Shown here: one piece after another, positions 29,485-40,658 of the stretch
How the letters are laid out: every line of letters starts with the position of its first letter
How positions within the stretch are numbered: the first letter of the stretch is position 1
Assembly (NCBI RefSeq): GCF_000315915.1
Contig: NC_020192.1
Span: 892,378 to 956,377, forward strand
Source of the DNA: Henningerozyma blattae CBS 6284
Taxonomy: Eukaryota > Ascomycota > Saccharomycetes > Saccharomycetales > Saccharomycetaceae
Direction of reading: 5' to 3'
Length of the DNA stretch: 64,000 nucleotides
Notes under the pieces: generated by a model
Told to the model about the DNA's origin: nothing
Seen by the model: the letters and a program-made list of their open reading frames with translations, nothing else
The model's database searches: none
Made by a program: the position numbers and the translations under genes

Positions 29485-30861
29485 TTATACTTTAGGTTCT
29501 GTTGAAGAAGATGAAGAATAATCGAGAATCATTGGAGATTCCCCTATTGATTCATCTTTATTTTTACAAGGTTTTACAATGTTATTCTTGATGAATGGCA
29601 ATACAGTAAAATATAATGTGAATAGTACACAATTGATTGACCATAAGATACATACAGTTCCATATATGGTACCCAAGACGCGGAAAGTTTTCATGGGGAC
29701 GTATTCATTGAATTGATGGTATAATTCGGTACTGCCCAGGGACATTGTACCCATGGGGAAAGTCATCCCCCACCAACCTTTATTGAAATGGTAGAGACGA
29801 ATTTTTTTATTTTTATCGGTTGGATGATCCAATTTTTTGGTTGAATAATAGATAAATGAAAGAATGGAAAAGATTGTATAATAATAGCCGAATCCAAGCA
29901 AAGTTAAACCAAGGATTAGCCCAATGGCTTTAAACATCCAAGGAATGGATAATGTTAAGATGATGGAATGCAAATCATCTATAGTGGTAATATCTGATAA
30001 TTGGGTTGGTAAATGATAATATTTGTTGACATACAAAATTGCATCATTAGTTAACAATAAAATCCCAAAAGAAGCTTGGCCCAATGGACCCAAAACAATG
30101 AAAAGGGAAAACGCTTGGGTCATTGGAGGGATTTTATTGACGTATAAATTCCAAAAAAAGATAGTAATCAACATAAAGACTAATGCTAAGGCATGCAACC
30201 ATAATAATGTAGTAACAATAAGAGTCATGAATTGAATCCTTCTATTAAAAGTTTCGGAAAAGATTTCCAACATGGTGAAATTTGCACTGCTGGAACATGC
30301 GACAACAATAGGGATAATGGGGAAAAGAATCATGGATTTCAATTGTTCAGTCATAATTTTTTGAGAATAGCTTTGATATTTCCCCAGAGAACCATTAAGG
30401 AAATGAGATTTCAAAATGAAAAAATTGATGCCCCAAGCGGTCCAAAGAGAAATACCCACATCGAACCACCATAACACATAGCAAGTTCGTATCATTCTCA
30501 TCTTTACACCATGTGTGATTCTACCATCATGTACCACTAAATTGACCATATAATTGATGATGGTGACTAACCCCATTGGGTAAGCACCCCAAAACAAAGC
30601 TTTATTTGGATTTCTAAAATATTCGTTGAAATAAGCTTTAAGAGAATTTTCTTTGATATAAAAGATCAAATGCAGCAGACATAAGATTTGGAAATATAAC
30701 ATAGATAAACAAGCTACTGCAAACATTGGATATGATGCCCGCCGCAGCCAAAAGCCAGAATAGGGGAATACGTAGAGGATATCTGAGGATATCCCTGTAG
30801 CCATGACGATGATAAAATCTGCAGGACTAAATGTCAATGCAATTTTCCTAACTAGTCCCAT
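29485..30861 (-). CDS. SSU1: SSU1: plasma-membrane sulfite exporter
   Basis: A 458-residue integral membrane protein (458 in S. cerevisiae) of the TDT (tellurite-resistance/dicarboxylate) transporter family. It exports sulfite and is the main determinant of sulfite tolerance in wine yeasts. About ten hydrophobic segments are visible. It opens with the family-typical FSPADFIIVMATGISSDIL and has FPMGTMSLGSTELY near 365-380. The C-terminus is a short Ser-rich cytosolic tail. It lies next to GLR1 as YPL092W does. Its upstream spacer is long and carries a minisatellite. Confidence 0.94.
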   Translation of the reverse strand: MGLVRKIALTFSPADFIIVMATGISSDILYVFPYSGFWLRRASYPMFAVACLSMLYFQILCLLHLIFYIKENSLKAYFNEYFRNPNKALFWGAYPMGLVTIINYMVNLVVHDGRITHGVKMRMIRTCYVLWWFDVGISLWTAWGINFFILKSHFLNGSLGKYQSYSQKIMTEQLKSMILFPIIPIVVACSSSANFTMLEIFSETFNRRIQFMTLIVTTLLWLHALALVFMLITIFFWNLYVNKIPPMTQAFSLFIVLGPLGQASFGILLLTNDAILYVNKYYHLPTQLSDITTIDDLHSIILTLSIPWMFKAIGLILGLTLLGFGYYYTIFSILSFIYYSTKKLDHPTDKNKKIRLYHFNKGWWGMTFPMGTMSLGSTELYHQFNEYVPMKTFRVLGTIYGTVCILWSINCVLFTLYFTVLPFIKNNIVKPCKNKDESIGESPMILDYSSSSSTEPKV

Positions 30862-31538
30862 ATGCGAATGAATCTGTGTGTTGTGAATGTTTGATTGTGT
30901 GAAGTGTGGCTAGAGATTAGATGTGTTGGAGATGAAAAAGGTGCTAGAGGCACTCAAGGCACAAATAGATGTGGAAGTGTGGCGTCTTTATATAACAGTA
31001 CACAAAAGATAATAGTTACTATTACAACCGGATACCACGGATCTAGGAAAGTTAAAATGACGAAGGTATATTAAAAATGGCAATGAATGACGATGCTTGG
31101 CAATGATTTGATGAAAAGTAGTACTGTACTGAATATTTAACGCTAATATCAATATACAATATTCAATTGATAATCTTTATGTGCTGCTTAATTACTTGGT
31201 TGCTTATTACTTGGTTATTTTTTTTTGTTTAAGTCTTTTCCTAATAGGCTTTGAAAAAGTTTTAGCTCATCGCTTATATTATATAGAGTGTGACCGTATT
31301 AAGAATTCCAGTGGGTGTTGTACGAGTCTGTCTGTGGAAACCCTATGAGTAATCGGGAAAGAGAATTCAGGAATGGACAGGCACTAAGAAACTGACGCAG
31401 AAAGGGTATCGGGAATATTCGGGGTGAAACGTGGGGGGAGGTCGAGAGTGGTGGGGTGATGACAAAATGGATGAAAAGCGGAGGTAAAACCAACAGTCGG
31501 AAATCTTCGTGGTCGGGAATTGTCGGAGTGAGTGACTT

Positions 31539-31675
31539 CGGTTATTCGTGGCTCGGCTATTCGTGGCTCGGCTATTCGTGGCTCGGCTATTCGTGGCTCG
31601 GCTATTCGCGGTTCGGCTATTCTCGGTTCGGCTAATCGAGGGATACGGCTAATCACGGACTGGTTATTCACGGGG
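31539..31675. repeat. 15-bp minisatellite upstream of SSU1, about nine units
   Basis: The unit CGGCTATTCGTGGCT repeats in tandem. Units 1-6 (31539-31628) differ by only a few bases. Units 7-9 are more diverged, with a 2-base insertion at 31644. The period is a multiple of three, so both strands stay open and read as repeated Ser-Ala-Ile-Arg-Gly or Arg-Ile-Ala-Glu-Pro. I consider that frame incidental. CGG triplets recur every 15 bases. Confidence 0.95.
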
Positions 31676-31699
31676 AAAGCCAAAAGTGTCTGGAAGCTG

Positions 31700-31732
31700 G
31701 TGCACGGGTGGAATAATATTGGTGTACGGGTG
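31700..31732 (-). promoter_or_regulatory. Two Rap1-like sites, 22 bp apart
   Basis: GTGCACGGGTG (31700-31710) and GTGTACGGGTG (31722-31732) lie just beyond the minisatellite. The complement of the second, CACCCGTACAC, is a good match to the Rap1 consensus ACACCCRTACA. The spacing is about two helical turns. The first 11-mer also occurs at 23765. Confidence 0.45.
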
Positions 31733-32583
31733 AAACGTATAGTGTTCCAGCAACACGATGGGTATACTTACCAACAAACAGATTATATACAAAAAACACT
31801 AATTAAAATATAGGGTGTTGTCTTAGTAAGATGACTCAGGGCTAAGATGACAATGAGGTAGTCACGTGTTTACAGGTATTAAAAGAAGGTTTAAAATTTT
31901 AACAATTAATGGAATAATGAATGTCTAAGAAATAGAGTATGTTATACTGCAAGAGATGATTGAGTAAGTGAGGAACTGTATTTTTATTCCTTCAATGCGT
32001 TGAAGTTGATATGAAAACGGAAATAGAAGCTATATATATATATACAGGCACATTACAGCTTGCCAGGATACTATGGCAAAAAGAGATTTGGGAACCGGAG
32101 TTATTCCTGTTCGGTTGCCTTTTACAGACTCACAATGGAATTTATCTTTTTACAAATGTTTTATTCAACTACAACTCTATTATCTGTTTAATCTTGCATC
32201 TCGATTTGGTTTTCTCGCTTTGCTATTTAAACTTTTATGTTGATTATATAATATGAAAAGATTCGTGAAATATTATACAGGTTAAAAAAAAATAGTCAAA
32301 ATATTGTAAGATGTAATTGTTTGTGCTAAAAATGTGGCATGCTTGTGTGCTGTGTTAAGTTATTAATTATGCTTCAATGTATCTGATTAGCTCCATTCAA
32401 ATCATCTTCTTCACATACATACTTAATTTATATTCAAATCTGGCCAAAACAGCAACACATATAAACCTCTACATGACAACATCAACCATAACACTACAAC
32501 GAAATGTGTCTAGCACACTAATCACTATTCATTCACTTTTTACTTTATCTTGTGGCTATAAGACCTTAGGTAAAAAAAACTGT

Positions 32584-32602
32584 CACGTGATCAGCCGGGT
32601 AA
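32584..32602. promoter_or_regulatory. CACGTG next to a Reb1-type site
   Basis: CACGTG (32584-32589) is followed by CCGGGTAA (32595-32602), the Reb1 consensus. Both are general regulatory factor sites in yeast. They lie about 460 bases upstream of SEC62, followed by a T-run. Confidence 0.5.
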
Positions 32603-33053
32603 CGTAGGTTCTTTTTTTTTTTTAGTTGTTCGATTTTTTCGTGGTTGTTTAGACAAATTGTACACAACGAATTAAGCTTACCAAATGGAACAAACTGATT
32701 TAATATCTTTTATTTTTTTAATTTTAGTTAAAAAATAAAAAATTTAACTCAATTGATCGTATATATTAATTAGGTTTGTTTATTCGATGATTATTGATTG
32801 ATTAATCAAATTATTTTTATTCAATTCTCAATTTATTTTGTTTTATTCTTTTATTAATAACTCTTGAAATTTTTTTGGCTTAACGTGTGTGGTAACAGAA
32901 CGTTGTGGAATATACAAAAGAATAATCATCAAAATATTTAATATCAATTAAATATAACAGCACAATCGTATAAACAATAGTATTACAGTCGTGTAATCGT
33001 GTATTTTGATATTTTACTATTTTTATTTTATTAGATTCTGTCTTTTATATATA

Positions 33054-34090
33054 ATGTCAAAATCAGCCGATTCTGCTTCTGCTACTGCAACTGCCTCAAA
33101 GGCCAAACAGAATACCACTGTTGCAGTAAATTCGAATAATAATGAAAAAAAATCTATAGAAATTCAAATTAATCCTGAAACTCCAATGTCTGTGGCAAAA
33201 CTATTAAGACATAATAAAGAATTAAAACAAAGAAAAGGTTTATTCCAACAAAGACAATCTGATTTCTTCCGTTACAAAAGATTCATTAGAGCTTTGAAAT
33301 CTCCAGAATATACTAAAAAATCAAAATTACAACCAGATATATTCCCTCCAGTCATTTTATCAGAAACTCCGGCCACAGACCCAAAGGAAATTGAACAAGA
33401 GGATATTAGAGCACGTAATATATTCATCACTTTAATCAAGACTCAATTGATTGTTCCTGCCATCAAATTACATTCTAATGAATGTTTCGAACATCAATTG
33501 AAACCAAATAAAGATTATCCTCATTTAATCTTATCAAATAAAGCCATCTTACAACCAGATCAATATTTCGTTTGGAATTATAATCCAAAATCTTGGTATG
33601 ATACTTTTATGGGTATTGGTGTCATTGGGTTATTGTTAGCATTGGTCGGCTATCCATTATGGCCACCGTTTATGAGACGTGGTAGTTATTATTTATCAAT
33701 GGGCTCATTAGCTTTATTAGGTGTCTTTTTCGCAATGGCTTTGGTCAGATTATTCTTACATTTAATTTCATTACCTTTTTGTAATAAAGTTACAGGCGGA
33801 TTCTGGTTATTCCCTAACTTATTTGAAGATTGTGGTGTATTGGAAAGTTTTAAACCTTTATATGGGTTTGGTGAAAAGATTCTTATTCCTACATTAAAAA
33901 GATGAAAAGAAAGGCAAAGAAGAAATCCACTAAAGAAAAAAAAGTTTTAAAAGATAAATCTACTTCTCCTCCAACCACTTCAAACACTACCTCCACAACT
34001 AATAATAATACTAATACTAAAGTGCCTGCAAAGAGCTCTTCTAATGAAAAAAAGCCTTTGATTGAAGAAGTTAAGGATAAAGGGAAATAA
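33054..34090 (+). CDS. SEC62: SEC62: subunit of the post-translational ER translocon
   Basis: Sec62 works with Sec63, Sec71/72 and Sec61 to import proteins into the ER after translation. The start is set at 33054 (MSKSADSAS), since the upstream in-frame leader from 33006 is unlike the family. Conserved blocks are LLRHNKELKQRKGLF, DFFRYKRFIRALKSPEY, YFVWNYNP and FWLFPNLFEDCGVLESFK. Two membrane segments lie at about 183-205 and 212-235. The frame breaks after GFGEK at the A-run 33874-33877 and stops at 33903. With one added base it continues as DSYSYIKKMKRKAKKK, matching the basic C-terminus of Sec62 (DTYSYKKKLKRMKKK), and ends at 34090. The repaired length is about 345 residues. A sequence error is most likely. 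Confidence 0.93.
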
Positions 34091-34225
34091 AATGAATAAT
34101 TTTATTTATTAAACAAATATTATGTTTTTTTTGCAAAAAGATAAGTATATTTTAAAAAAAAAAGACAAACAAAATAGAAAGAATTAACATTGTAAAAAGG
34201 TTTTAATAGAATTATACCTTACACA

Positions 34226-34258
<33 letters not shown>

Positions 34259-34710
34259 CTCATTTTGTTTTGCTTTGTTCTTTTTTTTTTTCTATCTTCA
34301 TCTAACTATTTATATATATATTTTTTAACTTATATAAACAACGAATTAACACTTATACAGATAAAACTATGTAATATTATACTATTAAATAAAAATTGGC
34401 TGTTAATATTCTACTTTTGCTTTTCTTTTTCATGCAATAATACTTCTTGTTCCAATTCGAATCTTGAACCTTTCAAATTTACCTCAATTATTATTTGCCT
34501 AGAAGAGAAAGAAAAAAAAATAGAACACCGACACATATTATCGAAGATTAATCAAAACTAAATTAATTAATGAATACAAGTGAACACTAATTAATAACTA
34601 TACCGATAACTTGATAATATCAAATGTCAATAGTTAAATTTTAACAGTACTAGCAAGTTCATCATTATATATCTAATACTATTATAGATTATTTATTCAT
34701 TAAACGAAAT
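34091..34710. other. SEC62 3' / FZO1 5' intergenic region
   Basis: About 620 AT-rich bases with an ACAT microsatellite and the FZO1 promoter. The open frame 34265-34561 is T-rich and shows no protein family. Confidence 0.6.
34223..34254. repeat. (ACAT)8 microsatellite
   Basis: Eight perfect ACAT units lie in the SEC62-FZO1 spacer. Confidence 0.95.
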
Positions 34711-34783
34711 ATGAACCCTTCAAAAGATGAAAGTAAAAAAAATGGAAAAGAAAATACACAAAATAATACTTCTGGAAATGTAA

Positions 34784-34834
<51 letters not shown>

Positions 34835-37506
34835 CCAACCAACTTAATGCTAATTCCATGGTTGATGATAATTCAACTATTGCACCAAATGCAATATATT
34901 ATACTCATGATCGTAGTTCTAATAACCATGCTCGAAGCATAATTTCAGATACAACTACATTACACCATGATACAAATACCAACATAACCACTTTTAATAA
35001 TGCAACTTCTTCAATAAATTCTATTACTACTAATAATAACAATAATGATATATCGAATTCAGATTTAAGCCAATGGGTGTATAATAATAATAGATTATCC
35101 CTTAATAGATCTATTAATCAAACTTTGGACATTTTAAGGAAAGTCTCTTTGATTCAACCAACTAAATCAAATAATTCATCAGAGCAAAAATCAACTGATC
35201 AAATTAAATTTACTTATCCATTAACACAAATGAATGAAAATTTAAATATCTTAAAATTGGATTTAAAGATCAATCATCGTATGAATACTTCTTTATCTTC
35301 TACGACTTCTAATTTAAATAATGATTCGTTGACTAATTTATTTCATTTCCAATTAACTCAATCATTAAATCATTTAAATTCTTTAAAGATTCGTGTTAAT
35401 GATATCAATTCAAAAGTCTTAATTACGGGTGATATCAATACAGGGAAATCAAATTTATGTAATAGTTTATTGAAAAAAAAAAAATTATTACCTGAAGATC
35501 AATTACCGTGTACAAAATTATTTTGTGAAATTAGAGAAGCCAGCGAAAATAATGGTATTCAACAGATACATGCCATACCGATTAAAACTTCTGATTCATC
35601 AACTTTAAGGGGCGCAACACTACATTCAGTTAAAGATGCGAATGAGTTTTATAATATAAACTCCTCAACTACTTATGAAGTCTTCCCTCTTGATACATTA
35701 AAGGAATTGGTTTATCAAAATGATAAATACATTTTATTGAAAATTTACATCAAGGAAAATATAAAACAAACTGGTGAAAATAATGTAGCCATCGAAAAAT
35801 CTTTATTGAAAAATAATATAATGAATATATCATTGATTGATTCTCCAGGTTTAAATGTAGATTCAATTCAAACTACAGAAATTATGTCAAGGCAAGAGGA
35901 AATTGATCTAGTGATTTTTGTCATAAATGCCGAAAATCAATTGACATTATCTGCAAAGGACTTTATTAATTTGGCTTCCAATGAAAAAAAATTGATATTC
36001 TTTGTTGTTAAGAAATTTGATAAAATCCATGATAAAGAACGTTGTAGGAAATTAATTCTTGACCAAATCAAAGATCTTTCACCAGAGACTCATAAAAGGT
36101 CATCTGAATTTATTCATTTCCTTTCATCTGCGCCAGATTCAGATCATGAAGGTGATGACGGTGGTGATTATGACAACGATGATGATGCTAATAATGATGA
36201 TCCAGATTTCGATCATTTACAAACATCTTTGAAAAATTTTATTCTTAAAAAAAGAGCTGAATCGAAACTATTACCTGCAAAGACATATCTTTGCAGAATT
36301 TTGGATGATTTGATTTTCATCTCAAATTTCAACATTAAACAATTTGAAAATGATTATTTGAATTTGAAATCAGAACTAGATAAAATACAACCTGAAATTA
36401 ACAATAAAAAAATTCATTTTCAAAGATTAAATAATAATATTGATGCTTTGATTGAAAACACAATCGATTCATGTTCTAAATTCACACGACAAAAAATTGA
36501 AAATTCGTTGAATTTTCAATTTATTGATTTACCAAATTACACTGGTATAGTGAATCTTTATGAATTTGTTTTAAAGACACAAATATTCATTAAAAACCAA
36601 ATCCTAAATAGTTTAAATGAAGCTGAACAATTTGCTAAAGATAGCACAATTAAAAGCGTGGAAACCATTGTAGAATTGGGCAAAGCAGAATTAGGTGACG
36701 AATTCATGTCAAATAGATCATTTAATAGTAATTTGATGTTTACAAAAGTACATCATAATGATATTAAGGCTCTATATATACCATTGTCATTTAAAGATAT
36801 GGTTTCACCATCTTGGACAGGCTTTATCAGCTATGTAACATGTGGTTTGTTTCAACCTTTTAATAAAAGAATAAAAAGTGGTAGTGCTTCAGAAAAAAAT
36901 GATAGAAACAAATCACAAGCCATGCAAGATTCCAAACAAGTGACTACTCAGATAAAATCTACTTCAAATGCCTTAACTAAATTAGGTTTAAACAATTATT
37001 CAATGGATCAATATTGGTTGAATCCCTCTCTCTTGTTTTCGTCAAAAATCCCTGCTATGGCTGTTTATTCGGTAGGGGGCGCAAAGGCACTGGAGTCAAT
37101 TTTATTCAATGGAATTAAATTTTTCTCATGGGACATAATCAAACATTCTATAGGCCCAATCTTTTTAACAGCATCTGTTCTAGCTGCAGCTTATCTAATT
37201 CAAGATATTTCGAGAGCTGTTCCATTTAATTTACTAATAAAATACGAAACTAAATTAAAAGAAAAAAATTATGGCCAATTAAATGCAGATAGAATCACAA
37301 GAGAGGTAAGAAATGTTTTACGTGTCCCAAGTCGTTCAATTCTTACTACCTGTGATATTAATCTAGATCAAAAGCAAGGCACCAGAAGAGAGATTGAATC
37401 GAAGATTGCATGCAATAATACTTCTATGACCTTTTTTAAACAGATCCTGGATAGGTCGACTAAACAACGGACTCTTATCGATAGTATCAGTCTAGATATT
37501 GATTAA
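34711..37506 (+). CDS. FZO1: FZO1: mitofusin, GTPase for outer-membrane fusion
   Basis: A 931-residue dynamin-family GTPase (855 in S. cerevisiae) that fuses mitochondrial outer membranes. The N-terminal ~130 residues are disordered, with a long Asn run (27-40). The region SDLSQWVYNNNRLSLNRSI marks the start of homology. GTPase motifs are G1 GDINTGKS (240-247), G3 DSPG (377-380) and G4 KKFDK (434-438). An acidic insert (about 483-507) follows, then a coiled coil. Two closely spaced membrane segments near 775-830 put both ends in the cytosol. The C-terminal heptad region ends in LDID, as in S. cerevisiae. The extra length is in the Asn-rich N-terminus. FZO1 is YBR179C. Confidence 0.95.
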
Positions 37507-37809
37507 TTATAAATATTCAGTTCCTATTAGTGAATAAAGGTTTTTTATAATTTTTATGCTAATTGTCTTACGCAATATATGCCTAATTAGGCATACAGTC
37601 CGTTGTCTAAATTCCAACAATTATTTCATAATGAAAAACACCCGGAAACTTGAACCTGTGTTACAACAAACATTCCATTTGTAAATAGTTATTTAGGAAA
37701 TGATATGTATGAATTATTCTTGCCCTAAATATTATTCTAATTTTGGGCTCAGGATTTGAATATTATCAAGTTATAAACTGATTTAGAGTTGGAAATTATA
37801 CTAATAGCA

Positions 37810-39171
37810 ATGGAAGGTTCCAGTTCTTTACCAATTTTGAACCCTTTTCATTGGGGCTTTAATGGTACTGTCACCCATTTTGCATCTGATGAGACAGTTG
37901 AATTGCTCTTAAAGGAAGCACATACGAAAACTGATTTTCATCACTTTATTAACCAAAATATTCCAGGCTTAAGAAATGGTGCTAATTTTAGATTAAACCC
38001 TATGCTATTTACTGGTATTTTACAAACAATGTATTTAAGTGGTGCCAATTTAACAAAGAAATATCAAGTATTTTATGGTAGAGAAGTAGTTAACTTCTCT
38101 GATGGTGGTATATGTACTGCTGATTGGGTCATTGACTCCTGGCCTGAGAAATATAAATTTGATAAAGAAACAGGATTATTTGATAAAAATAAATTTATTG
38201 AAGATGAGAAAGCTACTCACCCAGATAACTGGCCTAGGCTACATCCAAGAACCAGATTCGTTACTAAAGAAGAACAAAAAATAATCAGTGAAGATATTAG
38301 ACCATTGGTTTTAGTTATCCATGGGCTAGCTGGTGGCTCCCATGAACCTATTATAAGATCTTTAACTGAACAATTGTCTACTATAGATCACCATAAATTC
38401 CAAGTTGTGGTATTAAATTCTCGTGGCTGTGCACGTTCTAAAGTCAGTAATCGTATGCTATTTACAGCATTTCATACAGATGATATTAAAGAATTTTTAC
38501 AAAGAGAACATGCTAGAAATCCAAAGAGAAAAATCTATGCAGTTGGATTTTCATTTGGTGCAACCCTTCTAGCTAATTACTTGGGTAAAACTGGTGATAA
38601 TAGTTTAATATCTGCTGCTGCTACAGTTTCTAATCCTTGGGATATGGTAGCTTCTGGCGAAAAAATGGAATTGGATTGGTGGTCAAGAAATTTATTTTCT
38701 AAAGCAATTGCCCAATTTTTAACTAGAACAGTTGAAGTTAACATGGGTGAATTAGGATTACCAGATGGCTCTGAACCAGATCATGAACCCACTCCTGATA
38801 AGCCCTGTTTCTATATGTTTACCAAGGAGAATGTAACTAAGGCAAAAAGTTTAACCTCTACTTCTCAATTTGATAATACAAATTGCTCCATGTTTGGGTT
38901 TTTGAAAAATGCGCTAGCTTATTATAAAGCAGCAAGTTCAATTAATAATCTACAAAACATCAGAGTTCCTACCGTAATTATTAACTCTAGGGATGACCCA
39001 GTTGTTGGACTAGCCTCTATCCCATATAAACAAATACAACTTAACAGATACACTGTGCTATGTGAAACTGATCTTGGTGGTCATTTAGCATATTTAGATA
39101 GTAATCAAGATTCTTGGGTCACTAAGAATATTGCTCAATATTTTGCTAAATTTGACGAATTGGTTTTATAG
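37810..39171 (+). CDS. EHT1: EHT1/EEB1: medium-chain ethyl ester synthase/esterase
   Basis: An alpha/beta hydrolase that makes and hydrolyses medium-chain fatty acid ethyl esters. The start is placed at 37810 (MEGSSSLPILNPFHWGFNG), in line with homologues; an in-frame Met at 37789 adds seven residues. The protein has 453 residues, against 451 and 456 in S. cerevisiae. The triad is visible: nucleophile Ser248 in GFSFG, Asp395 in SRDDPVVG and His425 in LGGHLAYLD. The oxyanion motif HGLAGGSHEP is also present. EHT1 (YBR177C) and EEB1 (YPL095C) are duplicates at this locus. SEC62 (YPL094C) on the left and PNG1 (YPL096W) on the right suit EEB1, and FZO1 (YBR179C) suits EHT1, so the symbol is arbitrary. 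Confidence 0.9.
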   Translation: MEGSSSLPILNPFHWGFNGTVTHFASDETVELLLKEAHTKTDFHHFINQNIPGLRNGANFRLNPMLFTGILQTMYLSGANLTKKYQVFYGREVVNFSDGGICTADWVIDSWPEKYKFDKETGLFDKNKFIEDEKATHPDNWPRLHPRTRFVTKEEQKIISEDIRPLVLVIHGLAGGSHEPIIRSLTEQLSTIDHHKFQVVVLNSRGCARSKVSNRMLFTAFHTDDIKEFLQREHARNPKRKIYAVGFSFGATLLANYLGKTGDNSLISAAATVSNPWDMVASGEKMELDWWSRNLFSKAIAQFLTRTVEVNMGELGLPDGSEPDHEPTPDKPCFYMFTKENVTKAKSLTSTSQFDNTNCSMFGFLKNALAYYKAASSINNLQNIRVPTVIINSRDDPVVGLASIPYKQIQLNRYTVLCETDLGGHLAYLDSNQDSWVTKNIAQYFAKFDELVL

Positions 39172-39584
39172 AAATACCGACAAAATTACACCACTATTTA
39201 TATATTAATATATGTATCATACGTAATTATTTATCAAATATCTAAAACAAAAATATGAATGCTGGTTTTTCACCTATATGCTATAATTTCAACTAGTGAA
39301 TTCAAAATAAAATATAAATAGATATTTATAGATACATTCTAAAATATGATGGGAAAACTACTTACAATAGACGATAAAATAATACAGTACATCTGCATGA
39401 GAGACGTAGTTTTTATCTGAAAATTTTAAAAAGCTGAATTGTAAGTATTCACGTAATATTTTGATTAGCAATTTTACTTTATTTAATTTAGCGTTGAATA
39501 TGTATGTATAATAACTGTTCGTATTTGGAGATACCATGATCCATAAAGGGGTTTTCTTTTATTTGCAACAATTTTCTCCTACAT
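39172..39584. other. Convergent EHT1-PNG1 3' region
   Basis: About 410 AT-rich bases between two convergent genes. I see no gene or motif. Confidence 0.6.
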
Positions 39585-40658
39585 TTAACTACCGTCTTCT
39601 CCTCTTTCCTTTTTCCATTCTTTAGAGCCACTAGATCTTCCCTTGAAAGCTTCCTCACTAGTTTTATCAGAAGTTAGGTTTTTTGTCTGTGTGACCCATG
39701 ATAATCGTTCAGCTTCATCTCTACATAAAAGCTGATACAATTCATCATTGGATAAAGATATTCTTAACTTTTTAGTAATAAAATTACAGAAGAATAATAA
39801 ACTATCTTCACTAATGGTATCCCTCGGTAGTTGATTTTGTAAAATATAACGTTTACTAACATCTTGAACACCGTATCTGGAGAATGCAATGCAATAACTC
39901 ATCTTTTTATTCCAATTCTTAGAGTATATATAAGGTTGATCAAATGATTGTTCACAGGAGTCTAAGTGAACCCATCTCTTCAAATAGTTGGAATAATATT
40001 CACACCATACGTGATCTTCTCGATTCCATATATATCTTGCTTCTAATCCAAATGATTTCAAAATTAAGGTAAACAAATTACACCATTCACCACAACGTCC
40101 TACCCTTGTTTCCAGTAATTTGATAGGGTCATTATAACGAGGGAATCTTGATTCTGTACCACAATTATTGCATCTATAAATTTCAACTGCACCACATTGG
40201 TGTTGAGCTTCCTCCTGGTTAGGTCTTTGAACGCCATTAGAAGACATATTTTGATTAGAGCCTTGACCACATTTTGGACAATCAGGCTTGTCTAACCATT
40301 TGAAAAAATCTTGTTTAAAATATCTCAGTAATTCCTTCACCAAAATATCAGAATATTGCTCGTCTTTGTCGTCCTTATCCCCTATTTTAGCCACCTCGGA
40401 ATCTACATTTGAATATATCACTTCTAGATCCAAAACCTCTAAAACAATAGAATGCCAATTAGAATTTTCATAAACAGTGCATAATCTATTACTTAAACCA
40501 AATAATTCTCTTGCAAAATTGTTTTGTTGGATTAATTGTTGAAATCTAGTCGTGTCATTTATAGTAACTTGTCTATTATAATGGGAGATTGTTAATTTTT
40601 TATGCTGCTTTAATAAACTAGAGGCAGCAGCTTTAAAACGACTTTGGATATCAGACAT
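39585..40658 (-). CDS. PNG1: PNG1: peptide N-glycanase
   Basis: A cytosolic enzyme that removes N-glycans from misfolded glycoproteins during ER-associated degradation. The start is set at 40658 (MSDIQSRFK), giving 357 residues (363 in S. cerevisiae); the in-frame Met at 40703 is less likely. The transglutaminase-like triad is Cys189 in GRCGEWC, His216 in DHVWCE and Asp233 in HLDSCEQSFD. This is the same spacing as Cys191, His218, Asp235 of the S. cerevisiae enzyme. A zinc site is formed by Cys127, Cys130, Cys163 and Cys166. The tail ends GSKEWKKERGEDG, as in S. cerevisiae. Position equals YPL096W. Confidence 0.96.
   Translation of the reverse strand: MSDIQSRFKAAASSLLKQHKKLTISHYNRQVTINDTTRFQQLIQQNNFARELFGLSNRLCTVYENSNWHSIVLEVLDLEVIYSNVDSEVAKIGDKDDKDEQYSDILVKELLRYFKQDFFKWLDKPDCPKCGQGSNQNMSSNGVQRPNQEEAQHQCGAVEIYRCNNCGTESRFPRYNDPIKLLETRVGRCGEWCNLFTLILKSFGLEARYIWNREDHVWCEYYSNYLKRWVHLDSCEQSFDQPYIYSKNWNKKMSYCIAFSRYGVQDVSKRYILQNQLPRDTISEDSLLFFCNFITKKLRISLSNDELYQLLCRDEAERLSWVTQTKNLTSDKTSEEAFKGRSSGSKEWKKERGEDGS

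Larger units (their letters stand above)
30862..33053. other. 2.2-kb spacer between SSU1 and SEC62
   Basis: This divergent spacer has no recognisable gene; short open frames at 32011-32256 and 32377-32607 look like chance. It holds a GC-rich stretch (31300-31760) with a 15-bp minisatellite and two Rap1-like sites. CACGTG lies at 31863 and 32584, with a Reb1-type site beside the latter. AT-rich SEC62 promoter DNA follows. NOG1, present here in S. cerevisiae, is missing. Confidence 0.65.

Noticed and set aside
31539..31675. Minisatellite as a CRISPR-like array
   Set aside because: Units are directly adjacent with no unique spacers, and the genome is eukaryotic.
31384..31813. Repetitive open frames on both strands through the minisatellite (Arg-Ile-Ala-Glu-Pro or Ser-Ala-Ile-Arg-Gly repeats) as a repeat protein gene
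   Set aside because: The unit is 15 bp, so all frames without a stop in one unit stay open. There is no conserved flank, signal or promoter layout.
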